A stretch of DNA of 64,000 bases from Picochlorum sp. 'celeri'. Lineage: Eukaryota; Chlorophyta; Trebouxiophyceae. A model generated the notes under the pieces. That model was not told the origin of the DNA, made no database searches, and was given only the letters and a program-made list of their open reading frames with translations. Positions 11,501-19,691 of this stretch are shown one piece after another (position 1 is the first letter of the stretch; the number at the start of each line of letters is the position of its first letter). The DNA lies in contig JAACMV010000003.1 of NCBI GenBank assembly GCA_010909725.1, forward strand, positions 248,001-312,000. Direction: 5' to 3'. The position numbers were made by a program, and so were the translations under genes.

Positions 11501-11685
11501 AACCATGGTTCACTGGACACCAGTACGACGTACAGTTCCAAGTCATAGTCTCCGAGCACCGGGCCTTGCCCAGTGATAACGACTCTCTCACCCCATCTTG
11601 TATAGTAATGAGTAGAAAAAATAACACGTATCATCCCCTGCCTCGCCATCAACGGTACAGAGTTTGTATCACTCTCGCTGACCAT
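8581..11685 (-). CDS. DPE2: Cytosolic 4-alpha-glucanotransferase, DPE2 type (two CBM20 + GH77)
   Basis: Exons 11534-11685 and 8581-11464 are joined across a 69-nt GTACGT...GCAG intron that is itself open in frame. The 1011-residue product has two N-terminal CBM20 starch-binding domains (about 18-140 and 200-300) and a GH77 catalytic domain from about 315. YRIDHILGFFRIWELP carries the catalytic aspartate, VCGEDLGMIP the acid/base glutamate and SSHDTTNFR the third acidic residue. DPE2 takes maltose released from starch breakdown, transfers one glucose to a glycan and frees the other. Two CBM20s plus a long insertion inside GH77 separate it from plastidial DPE1. I start at MVSESDTNS (11685); upstream in-frame codons lack an ATG. 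An insertion in the first CBM20 has a run of six serines. Confidence 0.93.
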   Translation of the reverse strand: MVSESDTNSVPLMARQGMIRVIFSTHYYTRWGERVVITGQGPVLGDYDLELYVVLVSSEPWLMIWMYHVMFACRAKVATCRAVGADGDGSAVHDGGSCCSSSSSSAAMNSKLLWEVTVPFPVDALEEEDEDTYKIVFQFVVVNEHTKEVIKFESNKYTLRLKKDEAVDGSSVYVSSVWVDSSHHANVLKSSAFANVVLQTDHARESDTLLLKNQRGPEKPIHMRDRVLVRFHAMDLELMQGESICITGGTAILGNWQLQQVVWMNQQGSKGCWEQELWIPVSAFPVTYKYAIGRPERDLILEPGESRLIVLSPATDGSVSSIAQYDGFVRRQDRWRGAGVAVPVFSLRTENSIGCGEFTDLVPMGAWCKACGFSLLQLLPVCDTQVRKDWRDSYPYSSLCVFALHPMYLSLADLLAPYADRNAEVYSALLSDIDSGRAEISSTVSCCGDPDDANGIYADVDYEETVDFKMKMARMIFEEFGKEDMASDAYMEFASSNSQWLIPYAVFCFLRDMFQTSEHWKWGKFSKPTPEMLDHLASPEQEWHGTIKFYCYLQFKLHIQLLHSSQKLREMGIVLKGDLPIGVDKRSVDTWMHPTLFRMHTSTGAPPDYFDPGGQNWGFPTYNWECMAKDGYAWWRRRLSHMAQYFQAYRIDHILGFFRIWELPANAKSGLLGRFRPSLHYSREDLEIQGLWDIDRLAEPYVTDALLHELLDDQELEEEVKERFFQPSPGNRYRFKEKYASEISIWSLRSRPGIPDHTAVDTERVRSVLLTLCQNVCLVRDHDNPDHHFFPRFNLTHTTSYDHLEDPHWKHVLKEMHDDSFYGSRSDSMWRHQAYKTLPMMQHATDMLVCGEDLGMIPPCVHPVMEDLGIIGLRIQRMPSQYGAEFGNTGKYGYMTVASPSSHDTTNFRAWFEENAGRRTRYCETILGMHNKNPTTCTPDIVRGVVKQHLFSPSILAIFSIQDIIAMSHVLPQRDPDEETINVPSNPEHYWRYRMHISIQELDQDAELKHTLQNLLSASGRCNSSSRCASNEDS

Positions 11686-11926
11686 GGCGAAACCTCGAAT
11701 CACTGACTCCACCTGGGAATACAATTACTTGTCAAAAATAGTCATAATGACATGAGAAAACATTATAATTATGGGTTTGCGCGATGCATTGCGTTCACAG
11801 ATACATCTTCAGACCCACACTCTGAAGTTTATTTCTATTTACGGAGTACATGCCGCCCCTCCGACGCTCCATCTTCATGGGCGCGTCTGCAACGCTATTA
11901 TTCATGAAATACCAAAATCAAACACC

Positions 11927-13087
11927 ATGGCATCCGACATCACCCTGTACAGGCTCAAACCTGGGCATTCCCTCCCATCATGTAGCCTTGGGTGTTTGTA
12001 CCTCGAGGTATGTTGTCAATGCATTGCTGTATTTGTCTTTACGAGCCATTTGTTTGAAGAAGTACATCTTCTGCAGGGATATCTAGCGATAGCATTGGCG
12101 CAGCAGCGCCGTAGAGAGGAGGAAAGCTCCTCGCAGACTCCCAGTTTGACACAGTCATACAGGACTGTGGACTGCACATGGGAGACGTGCTCCCCTTCCG
12201 GTAGACTGCCATGTTTGGATTGGAAAGGGAAACTTGTATGCAGGCCTGAAAGTTGCACTCGGGACGATTATGATGGGATGGAGGAAGCAGAGTATATTAT
12301 TCACAGGATGCATCAGATGGGTATTCTTCCTGCCATGCATCTAGATGATGCCCTGGATGATGAACACAGAGCTGTATGCGAGGGTTTTGTATGTCTTTTA
12401 AAGCAGATTGTAGTCCCTGCAATACAGTCGTCGCTGTGGTTGGAGAAGAGGTGTTACCATGCCTTTACACAGGACATGTTTGGAAAAGGACTGTCGTTTC
12501 CGTTGAATAGAATACTACCTAGAGTGCAGCAGTTTCATATGAAACGGTCTTCATCGCACAGGTTGAAACATCATCATGAGGATGAAGAGTATTCTACTGC
12601 TGACAGCAACGTCTACACGGCTGCGTCCAGAGCACTGGAGCGTATTGGCAAATATTTTGCGAGCATGAAACCTTTGGAGATGCAGTTTGCATTTTATCCT
12701 TCACCATCATCATGCGATGCCCTCCTCTTCTCATGCCTTTCCATGATCCGATGCTTCCCTGTCCATAGTGCCCTACGACAGGCATCAAAGCCTCTTGATA
12801 GATATGTAGATGCTCTCGCAAGGAATGTTGTAGGTACCTCCATCACCATGGGCGCAATAGCTGATAGAACATGGGCCAACATACGACCCATACTCCCCCC
12901 CTCTTCTCACACACAGCACTCTCATGAAGGCCAAGAGGATGAGGAAGAACAAGAAACACCAGCTTCCATGGGAACCAAAGGAACCTATTGGCTCATTGGA
13001 GTGGGCACCTTGTTTGCTGCCTACATACTTTTGGGAGGGCAGTATTTTGAAATTCAAGAACTGATGGAGGATGAGGATAATCACTGA
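11927..13087 (+). CDS. Metaxin / SAM37-like mitochondrial outer-membrane protein
   Basis: Exons 11927-12007 and 12077-13087 flank a 69-nt GTATGT...TGCAG intron, giving 363 residues. The start is MASDITLYRLKPG, in a good caccATGG context; it matches the position where metaxins begin. The N-terminal part is a degenerate thioredoxin-like fold with SPSGRLPCLDWKGKLV (compare the SPTGxLP of metaxins). The C-terminal helical GST-like part has FAFYPSPSSCDALLFSCLSMI, the FGxxPSSLDA-type signature, then a histidine- and glutamate-rich linker and one C-terminal membrane anchor (TYWLIGVGTLFAAYILLGG). Metaxins work with SAM50 in inserting beta-barrel proteins into the outer membrane. Divergent from DPE2, with 241 bp between starts. 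Confidence 0.72.
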   Translation: MASDITLYRLKPGHSLPSCSLGCLYLEVCCQCIAVFVFTSHLFEEVHLLQGYLAIALAQQRRREEESSSQTPSLTQSYRTVDCTWETCSPSGRLPCLDWKGKLVCRPESCTRDDYDGMEEAEYIIHRMHQMGILPAMHLDDALDDEHRAVCEGFVCLLKQIVVPAIQSSLWLEKRCYHAFTQDMFGKGLSFPLNRILPRVQQFHMKRSSSHRLKHHHEDEEYSTADSNVYTAASRALERIGKYFASMKPLEMQFAFYPSPSSCDALLFSCLSMIRCFPVHSALRQASKPLDRYVDALARNVVGTSITMGAIADRTWANIRPILPPSSHTQHSHEGQEDEEEQETPASMGTKGTYWLIGVGTLFAAYILLGGQYFEIQELMEDEDNH

Positions 13088-13151
13088 TAGACAGCGGCTG
13101 CGACCGAGGATTCTTTTCCAATACATATTATTTATTGTGTACAGAAAAGAT

Positions 13152-14916
13152 ATGCTACATCTGGGAACTGGGCTCTGTTCCATTCCAGTGGACGTGCTCA
13201 ACAACACGACTCTTGACGACCGTGGAGCCACCGTTGGGCGTGGACAAGACTGCGTTGTCTCAATCAACCAGCACAATAACACCCATTCAAAATTATATAG
13301 GCTTATATCGAAGCAACACGCGCTCTTGAGACTGTCTGACGATGGTTTGTATGTGAAAGATTTCGAATCGAGAAATGGGACATTTGTCAACCAGACCAAG
13401 TTGACGGACAATTCGTGGGTAAAACTGCGAGAAAATGATATTGTATCTCTAGGATGGTGCGTTGGTTTGAGTTGACATGTGCTGCATGACTTTTTTGGTC
13501 ACGTGTGTATTCTTGGTTTGCAGCCCTGCTCGGCACCCTTCCTTGGGGTCGATGAACAATCCATACTCGTTGCGGGTGTCAGGGATTGAGCTGTACTTGT
13601 CAAAGCAAAAGAAACAGATGGGAACCTCACCATCGACCATGTATGATTCACGAGTGAGGGACTCGAGTGGAGGGTTTCGGTCCTGGGAGGCAATAAAGCA
13701 GAGTTTTCTCCAAAATAGCCAGGAGCAACGGTCTCACAAGAAGCCGCGCGTGCAGGCGAGTAATGTGATTGATTTGACAGAGGATGATGCTTCTACTCCT
13801 CCTCCTCCTTCGCAGACTACCCGATCTCCTGCTGGTGCGCTGCCCAGCACACAATCATCTCAGAACTGGAGTACTCCATCAACACAGCGGCAGCAACGAC
13901 AAAGGCCCTCTCCTGCTCCTGTTGCGAGTTCTTCGATGCAACCACCGACGGCAACAAAACCAGCAGCACAGACACCTGCGAGTGGTGGCAGATATATGTT
14001 GAGGCGACCATTGAAAGTTGCCGGGAAAATCCACACATATCTGGAGGAAGAGTTTGTAAAACTCTTCCCAGGACTGGTGAAAGGTTTGGAGGAAGATTTC
14101 GAAAGGGGATGTCGACTGGTGGCAGATGCCTATGGCCGCTGGTATAAACAATGGTCACAGGTACAGGTCTCCAAGGTTTTGAGAAACTTTGTGGAAAGTC
14201 TCCCGGATGGATATGTCTGTCGCTGTGACGGAGGAAAACATTTGAAATATCCGTATATTCGCCTCCCAGCATGCGACCATAGCATGTGTCTGTCATGCTT
14301 GCACAGACATGTGGTGGTGAGGAGAAACAGCACGTGTATGATTTGTAGAGCACATATAGATGGCATGCCGCACAATGATCCGTGGGTCGATGATGAGATT
14401 CTTAAAATTATGAGGAAAAAGCAGGTGATGGAACATCTTAGAGATCGTCTACCTCCAGAGTCGCAGGTTTCAGCAATGCTGTCCCAACTGAAGAGCAACC
14501 TTGTCGAGGAGCAGAGGTTCACGTATGCACAGGACGTCAAGGTACCGCACTTGATGTCCCATGAGTTTATTTTGGCGAATTCTACAAAGAAGTGTGAGAC
14601 GTGCAACGTCGAGCGCGGCGACTCGACCATCCTGGGCATTGTAAAGTCCCCAGCAGAAGACAGGGACGTGCACACAGACCCAACATGCCAAACATCATGG
14701 TATCACGTGAAATGTCTCGATCCAAGCATCAGGATGCATGTACTATCTGAAGGTGTGAGAGGATTTTCAAAGATGAAGCCGGAGCAGAAGACAAGGTTGC
14801 TGAAAGAGCTGGCTGATGGGACTCCTCCTCCAGATCTTGCTAAAAAAAAAACTAACAATGGTGCATCTCCCATGGTGGAGAGGGGCAACACAGCAACCCC
14901 CGTCCCTGCAACCTAG
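13152..14916 (+). CDS. FHA - RING-like - PARP-type zinc finger protein
   Basis: Exons 13152-13456 and 13524-14916 (67-nt GTGCGT...GCAG intron) give 565 residues. The N-terminal FHA domain has VGRGQDC, KLYRLISKQHALL and DFESRNGTFVN, the phosphothreonine-binding signatures. A Pro/Gln/Ser-rich linker follows. A RING-like segment starts near C334 (VCRC, then PACDHSMCLSCLHRH and CMICRA). At C459-x2-C and H496-x3-C there is a PARP-type zinc finger (KKCETC, WYHVKC, GVRGFSKMKPEQKTRLLKEL). FHA plus RING recalls the DNA-damage ubiquitin ligases RNF8 and CHFR; a PARP finger would bind broken DNA. A role in damage signalling is inferred. Its start lies 64 bp after the metaxin stop, on the same strand. 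Confidence 0.78.
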
Positions 14917-15016
14917 ACTCATTGCTTGGTACCCCGTGTTTCATAGTATTTAAATAATTAAAAATTCATCAAGTAAAGCCTTATTTTGTGATTGCTCATA
15001 CTCCGAGGAATCGTCA

Positions 15017-15832
15017 ATGGTGTCGGTGAAGAAAACACAGAGAGAAGAGGAGGCAACAGGGTCCCGTCGTCAGAGACGTGGGAATAAAGGAAGTAATGGA
15101 AATGAAGAAGTTATTGACATGGGGATGGGTGCAGTAGAAGTTCCCGAGGTGTTTACGACCGAAGGAGGAGCAACTGGCGAGGAAGATGCTGCAGCACAAA
15201 TTCACCTGGCAACATCGGGTCAACTCACCTCTAATGATGAAGAAAAAAATGCTTCAGCTAAAAAACGTGAGAGATCTGAGCCTCGCGCTGAAGAGGACGA
15301 GGAAGACAAGGAGGGGGGCGAGCCGGTCCAACCTTATACGCAGAAGAAGAGGCGGTGCGTATGGTCTCCACGAGAGAAGGAAATGGTGCTTAAAAAGGTT
15401 GCTGACTTTGGTGGGCGCAAGGCAGAAGCTGTCCAATGGTTCAAGGCTGAATTCCCCGGGTTGTGGGAAAGTCTCACGTCCTCCACCATTATTCGCTGGC
15501 AAACTGAGAAGGACAACCCAGATCCCAATCGAAATAGAAAGAGAGGAAGACCAAAGGGATTGCCAGAGCATGTAGAGGACTTTTTGGTGGATCAGGTCAA
15601 GGTGATCAAGGAGGAGAATCCATCGGTGACAATGACTGGCATGTTGCCAAAGCTGAAGGATTCCATGCGTGCTCACGGATACGCTCAGTATTTGTTTGAA
15701 AACAATGGAAAATTCAAGATGAGTATGACATGGTTGAGGCGTGTCGCGTTTGTGGAGCTCGGAATGAAGTCATGGAAACAAGAGCATATCGATGAGGACG
15801 ATGTCCTCACCGATGAAGAAGCTCGCTCATAG
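15017..15832 (+). CDS. Nuclear helix-turn-helix protein, transposase DNA-binding-like
   Basis: 271 residues, single exon. Residues 1-115 are charged, low-complexity and rich in Glu, Lys and Arg, with basic clusters (SAKKRERS, QKKRRC) that could be nuclear localisation signals. From about 117 the protein is helical: EKEMVLKKVADFGGRKAEA, LTSSTIIRWQ, a RKRGRPKGLP hook, and MSMTWLRRVAF. Paired helix-turn-helix units around an AT-hook-like GRPKG resemble the N-terminal DNA-binding halves of pogo/CENP-B type transposases. No DDE catalytic domain follows, so if derived from a transposon it is a domesticated, truncated version. I cannot name a specific family. Confidence 0.6.
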   Translation: MVSVKKTQREEEATGSRRQRRGNKGSNGNEEVIDMGMGAVEVPEVFTTEGGATGEEDAAAQIHLATSGQLTSNDEEKNASAKKRERSEPRAEEDEEDKEGGEPVQPYTQKKRRCVWSPREKEMVLKKVADFGGRKAEAVQWFKAEFPGLWESLTSSTIIRWQTEKDNPDPNRNRKRGRPKGLPEHVEDFLVDQVKVIKEENPSVTMTGMLPKLKDSMRAHGYAQYLFENNGKFKMSMTWLRRVAFVELGMKSWKQEHIDEDDVLTDEEARS

Positions 15833-16089
15833 TAGAGCAGTATTTATGTTTTTCTATTTCTGCTGAATGACGGATGAATATGGATTCATTCCACCACAAT
15901 CACACTTGTTTTCTCTTTTTTTTCCTTGAGACACAATTTGACCATCATGTAAAACATGTAAATCATCATGGATTTTTTTTTTTTGGCAATCGTGCATACA
16001 AGAAGAGTTTTTTTTTTGGAAATTTTAAAACATGTTGTGCATGTACAGAAAAAAGATGTATTCATGGAAAAAAGAGAGTATCATACTTA
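15833..16089. other. Intergenic, homopolymer-rich
   Basis: The 3' flanks of two convergent genes, with poly-T runs near 15910, 15970 and 16008. No RNA gene or coding pattern is visible. Confidence 0.5.
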
Positions 16090-16560
16090 TCATGACAGGC
16101 TCATAGCCACCAGAAGAAAGTATTGCTTCTTATTTTTCTGATATCGATACAAAAATGGTATCTCCGACGTGTCGCTCTCTGCATCAAAATACAGTCTACC
16201 CTTCATGACTGCTCGATTATGAAAGCCAGTCCGCTTCCTTGGCGTGGATACTGGCTTGAGGCCCAGTTTTGACATCATATCCTGGACCATGCGATTGCGA
16301 GGCCTGTTTTCATGCTGCTCTGATTCATTTGAAGGATATTCTAGATCCACCCAGCCAGCAGCACCACCTACTTCCTCTCTCACCACCTGCAAGCATGGTA
16401 CAGGCTCACTGCCTTGGAGCTCGTGCAAGAGGAACTTGTTCAGATCATTCTCCAAATCTGCCCTTTGTTCTTCGTTGCAAAATTTGCGAGAACTTTTCAG
16501 CAGATATGCACCAGCTTTGAAGGAGGTGTTTCCTTCCGGCAATCTATTGGCCTTAGTCAT
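16090..16560 (-). CDS. Hypothetical protein, possibly related to the neighbouring 401-aa protein
   Basis: 156 residues from the ATG at 16560 (MTKANRLPEGN). I recognise no domain. Residues about 15-45 (FKAGAYLLKSS, then NEEQRADLENDLNKFL) resemble FQVGAYILCSA followed by WKQLEKSLTRSL in the gene at 16959-18164; both lie on the same strand. The similarity is short and could be chance, but the order and spacing agree. The C-terminal half is basic (PRKRTGFHNR, YRYQKNKKQY). It could be a 3' exon of a longer gene, because no clear upstream signals are visible. Confidence 0.4.
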   Translation of the reverse strand: MTKANRLPEGNTSFKAGAYLLKSSRKFCNEEQRADLENDLNKFLLHELQGSEPVPCLQVVREEVGGAAGWVDLEYPSNESEQHENRPRNRMVQDMMSKLGLKPVSTPRKRTGFHNRAVMKGRLYFDAESDTSEIPFLYRYQKNKKQYFLLVAMSLS

Positions 16561-16667
16561 GGCATTTTTCAATACAGGACGAGTAAAAACATGGTGGCAC
16601 TAAGGAACCTCGTGACCGAATGGCAAACAGAATGAGGTCCGTTTACCCTTTTGCATGGGCCTCAATC

Positions 16668-16825
16668 CTTCCATCGGCATCAGAGACCCCTCGAGAATTC
16701 AAATATCCAGAGAAGCAGTCTTTCGGAAGGGATGGTGGGAAACTTTCCCCGAGATGGCTGTGTGTATTACATCAAAAGGAACGTTTGACCTGCATTGGGC
16801 TATCTTGGTCAATACCGACCTGACG
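16668..16825. repeat. Dispersed repeat, diverged copy A
   Basis: Shares blocks with 18655-18835 and 23449-23590: AAGGGAT, GAAACTTTCCCCGAGATGG, CTGTGTGTAT and an AAAGGAACGTTTGACC end block. It also shares CTATCTTGGT downstream with copy B. The left part, containing the palindromes of the other copies, has diverged. The lengths differ by small gaps. All three copies lie near starts of minus-strand genes. Confidence 0.6.
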
Positions 16826-16958
16826 TGCGACCAGATGAATTTAAACGTAACAGGAAGGTGGTGCAAAAAAACATAAAAGTAAAAGGATAATTAATTGATG
16901 CTTTGTTCCCCTTGTTGTCTGCTACAACACGTGGCAAATTGTAACGCTTTTGTGGTTC

Positions 16959-18164
16959 CTACTTTCTTGCCCCCATTCCTGCCAAAATAGTAGCTGCCTG
17001 CATTTCATCATTCTTTCTTTTGCACAAGGCCTTCAAGTCTTTTTTGAGACGTTCATGTGTAATATGCACCAACATGGCGCGCTTATCAATAATCAAAAGT
17101 CCCAGAGCATGGGCTTGTAAGAGCATAGAAGAGCACGTGCGGACAAGGCGGCACAGTTTGTCCTGTTGGCGTCCAGTGCTGATCTGGCGGGACGCATCAT
17201 GCTGTACGCCATTATCAGGACGTCTTGGTAGGATACCATTGAATCCTGAGAGAAACTCTGCGGCAGGAATTCCTTGACATGTTGGCTGCGGCAAGACGGA
17301 GTCAGGTGACCCATCAAAAGCACTCCCATCAGCATTCTGCTCTGATGTGTCGCCACTACCATCTCCTCCACTTCTCGGTCCCACCAGACGCGCAACCTCA
17401 CGCTGTACATCATCCTCAAGATCTGATGGCCTCTGTCTCTTAGTACTACCACGTAGTGGCGATGAATCTTGTGGTGGATTGGTCCCCTTTTCCAGGGGGG
17501 AATTTGAACCGGAAATCTTTCTAGCTGCATCCATCAGGATTTCCAGCGCACGATGAACGCCAGTGTCACTTTTCACACTTTCGCTCAAGCTTCTAGTTAA
17601 ACTCTTTTCCAGCTGCTTCCAGTTCGTATTCTCCGCGAGATCCAGATCACTAGCACTGCACAGAATGTAAGCACCCACCTGGAAACGTATGTATACCCGC
17701 GCTTTAGGCGTCAGTCTTTTCCAGGATGCGCTCTTGTCTTTTGATGCGTTGTATAGTACTGAAAGTGCATCTTTGGCTTCATCAATACTGGGAAGGAGTT
17801 TCTCCAATGAATAATTGAGACCCGTTGGTGAAATAATAAGAAATGTGTGTGTTTCTGTGCTACTTCCCTTTAATTTGTCTGGGCAAACGATATGTTCGAT
17901 ATCACCCATGTGCTCTTTCACTGCTCTTGTTACTCTCTGATTGACAATCTCCGGTTTCATTGCCACCCTAGTGGTGACTGTGTAACGGAAAAAAGGCAGT
18001 CGTCTAATGTTCTTAGGAAGACTGTAGTCTATGATTGTCGCATCAAAGCCCCCTCTGACCTGAACCGCACCGCATACCATCCATAATATCCGAATCAGTT
18101 CGATTTGGCGGCCATCCGCGGATTTTCTTTCGCAAGTTTCTTGGAAACTGTCGTTGCTGGCCAT
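16959..18164 (-). CDS. Hypothetical lineage-specific protein
   Basis: 401 residues from the ATG at 18164 (MASNDSFQETCERKS). No domain is recognisable. The N-terminal 240 residues look folded (mixed helix and strand, e.g. RRLPFFRYTVTTRVAMKPEI and YIRFQVGAYILCSASDLDL). Residues about 240-340 are disordered, rich in Ser, Gly, Asp and Pro. The last 60 residues are strongly helical (LLIIDKRAMLVHITHERLKKD). A short segment resembles the small protein encoded at 16090-16560. With the repeats and pseudogenes around it, the pair belongs to the accessory island. Confidence 0.5.
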   Translation of the reverse strand: MASNDSFQETCERKSADGRQIELIRILWMVCGAVQVRGGFDATIIDYSLPKNIRRLPFFRYTVTTRVAMKPEIVNQRVTRAVKEHMGDIEHIVCPDKLKGSSTETHTFLIISPTGLNYSLEKLLPSIDEAKDALSVLYNASKDKSASWKRLTPKARVYIRFQVGAYILCSASDLDLAENTNWKQLEKSLTRSLSESVKSDTGVHRALEILMDAARKISGSNSPLEKGTNPPQDSSPLRGSTKRQRPSDLEDDVQREVARLVGPRSGGDGSGDTSEQNADGSAFDGSPDSVLPQPTCQGIPAAEFLSGFNGILPRRPDNGVQHDASRQISTGRQQDKLCRLVRTCSSMLLQAHALGLLIIDKRAMLVHITHERLKKDLKALCKRKNDEMQAATILAGMGARK

Positions 18165-18654
18165 GGTTCGTTCGTTTGGCAAAGAAAAGAAAGCAAGAAA
18201 AAACCCGAAAAGCACTCTATGCTATATCACCGTTGCCTCTGCATATCGGAAATAGCAACATGTCTATAAATCGTTGTGAATTGGATAGAACAAGCCGCGA
18301 CAAAGTGTTTGTGACAGGATTGTTGATTCGAGATGATCGAGTAGTAGATGTCGCTCGCAGTGGTTGAAACCGTTTGTAGTGATAAAAACGGGTTCCAGAC
18401 ACATATATACATCAATATTTCATATCTATGTGTTAGTAAACACACATGACAGCACGTACAAGAGTTTCGGTTCGAAGTTGACTTTGCGCTCGACTACTCT
18501 ACTCTCAGCACTTGAGAAGAAGAAAAGACAGTCGGTACCTAAACAGAGAATAATTACTACTCCTGTTGGATATATAATATGAATTGGAGGGCTATTACAT
18601 GCTGCAGTGCCTCATGATGGCGGAGTTTTGCTGATTAGTGTGTCCTTCAAAGCG
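18165..18654. other. Intergenic, nothing recognised
   Basis: Upstream region of the 401-aa gene. Short A/T-rich stretches and no convincing open frame or RNA structure. It ends at dispersed repeat copy B. Confidence 0.4.
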
Positions 18655-18835
18655 CGGGTAAATTCGAATTCGCGAATTCGATTGACATGCCCTGTCAAAG
18701 GCTCTTTTTGAAGGGATCGTACGAAACCCTTCCCCTTCCGAGATGGCTGTGTGTATCCCATCAAAAGAAACGTTTGATCGGAGATAAGAAGGTACGTTAG
18801 GAGACGTGAGACTATCTTGGTACCCTAGTAATACT
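18655..18835. repeat. Dispersed repeat, copy B, with two palindromes
   Basis: Begins GCGGGTAAATTCGAATTCG. It contains the perfect 18-bp palindrome TCGAATTCGCGAATTCGA at 18664-18681, then the inverted pair TTGACA (18682-18687) / TGTCAA (18693-18698), then AGGCTCTTTTTGAAGGGATC, GTACGAAAC, CCGAGATGGCTGTGTGTAT and AACGTTTGATCGGAGATAA. Copy C at 23449 is nearly identical across the palindromes and the following 45 bp. It encodes no obvious protein. It could be a small non-autonomous mobile element, or a conserved non-coding module. Confidence 0.75.
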
Positions 18836-19006
18836 GCTCAACAGAATCCACCATCAAAGCAAATCGTGACCATGTAACCTGGAGCATGTTTGTTCGCAGA
18901 GTATGTCGCGGAACGATGGAATTTTGCGAAAAATTTCTCCAGATTCTTTTTTAACATGGTCATGCGCCTGTTCGTCTCATCTTCATGAGACTGAGACACG
19001 GCAAAA

Positions 19007-19206
19007 AAAAGTCCACATTCCAGCACATGTGCGAGTATCAGGTGGAGATGTTTTCCAAGCGACTTCAGGTACAAGAGCGCCTGACGCAACAAATAGCTGA
19101 TGGTATCTGGGGTTGTCTTGGAGATGATCACATGGTGAAGGAAATCATGGTGGTCTGCCAGTGCAAGCACATGTGTATGATTGCACGAGGGGTGCAGCAA
19201 CATTGC
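19007..19206 (+). pseudogene. GTP cyclohydrolase I fragment (truncated at both ends)
   Basis: Matches 22212-22413 almost base for base, with breaks in similarity at both ends. The reading frame carries FSKRLQVQERLTQQIADGI and CKHMCMIARGVQ, the signature C-terminal part of GTP cyclohydrolase I (FolE/GCH1): the QVQERLT helix and the zinc-ligand cysteine in HMCM followed by RGVQ. The enzyme makes dihydroneopterin triphosphate for folate and biopterin. The CEHH half of the active site is missing upstream, and a stop follows 12 nt after the similarity ends, so this is a relic. Here the frame is intact, whereas the other copy has a 2-bp insertion. Confidence 0.8.
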
Positions 19207-19691
19207 TCACAAACCATCTAGCCCCGTAGACTTGTCCTCCTGGTGAGGCGCTGCCCTGCACGACAGGGCGCATCAACTCTCAGAACAACAGGGGGATGAT
19301 GAAATTCATCATGAGTCATCGTCGCCCTTCGAAATTCGGAGCGCCTCCAAACACCTCAGTGAGGTGGCCAACGGGACTTGGAAGTCCAGGAAACGGACAT
19401 CAGACCCGGCGCATTTCAAAATTTTGAAATTTCCTGAAGTTCCTCAATCCTTGATATTCTCTCCCAAGTTCATTTTCAGTACTACCTATTAATCATTTTT
19501 CGCCTGTTTCACACACGTACATACGCTATATATATAGCCGTGGCCTCTTGCCTTCTCTCCGTTTGGTGTGAGGACCGGAGCTGGAAACAGAGCCTGGTAT
19601 CACTTTTTATCGAGCCTTCTGACTCGAGGATGAGCCATTAGTGGCATATAATCTATTGTGTGGCATTAGTTTTACGCAGAAGGGTCCCGAC
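19207..19691. other. Upstream region of the first ankyrin gene
   Basis: Contains a GCCCTG / CAGGGC hairpin (19253-19269, 5-nt loop), an ATGATGAA / TTCATCAT inverted repeat just upstream of 19315, and the perfect 18-bp palindrome ATTTCAAAATTTTGAAAT at 19413-19430. A TATATATA run lies at about 19531-19538 and may be the core promoter. No gene is visible. Confidence 0.5.

Noticed and set aside
13071..13151. Upstream start at 13071 for the FHA-RING-PARP-finger protein
   Set aside because: It would overlap the metaxin stop and add residues outside the FHA domain; the ATG at 13152 fits the domain start.
18838..19203. Minus-strand 121-codon open frame over the GTP cyclohydrolase fragment
   Set aside because: It is antisense to the recognisable QVQERLT/HMCM coding sequence and shows no pattern of its own.
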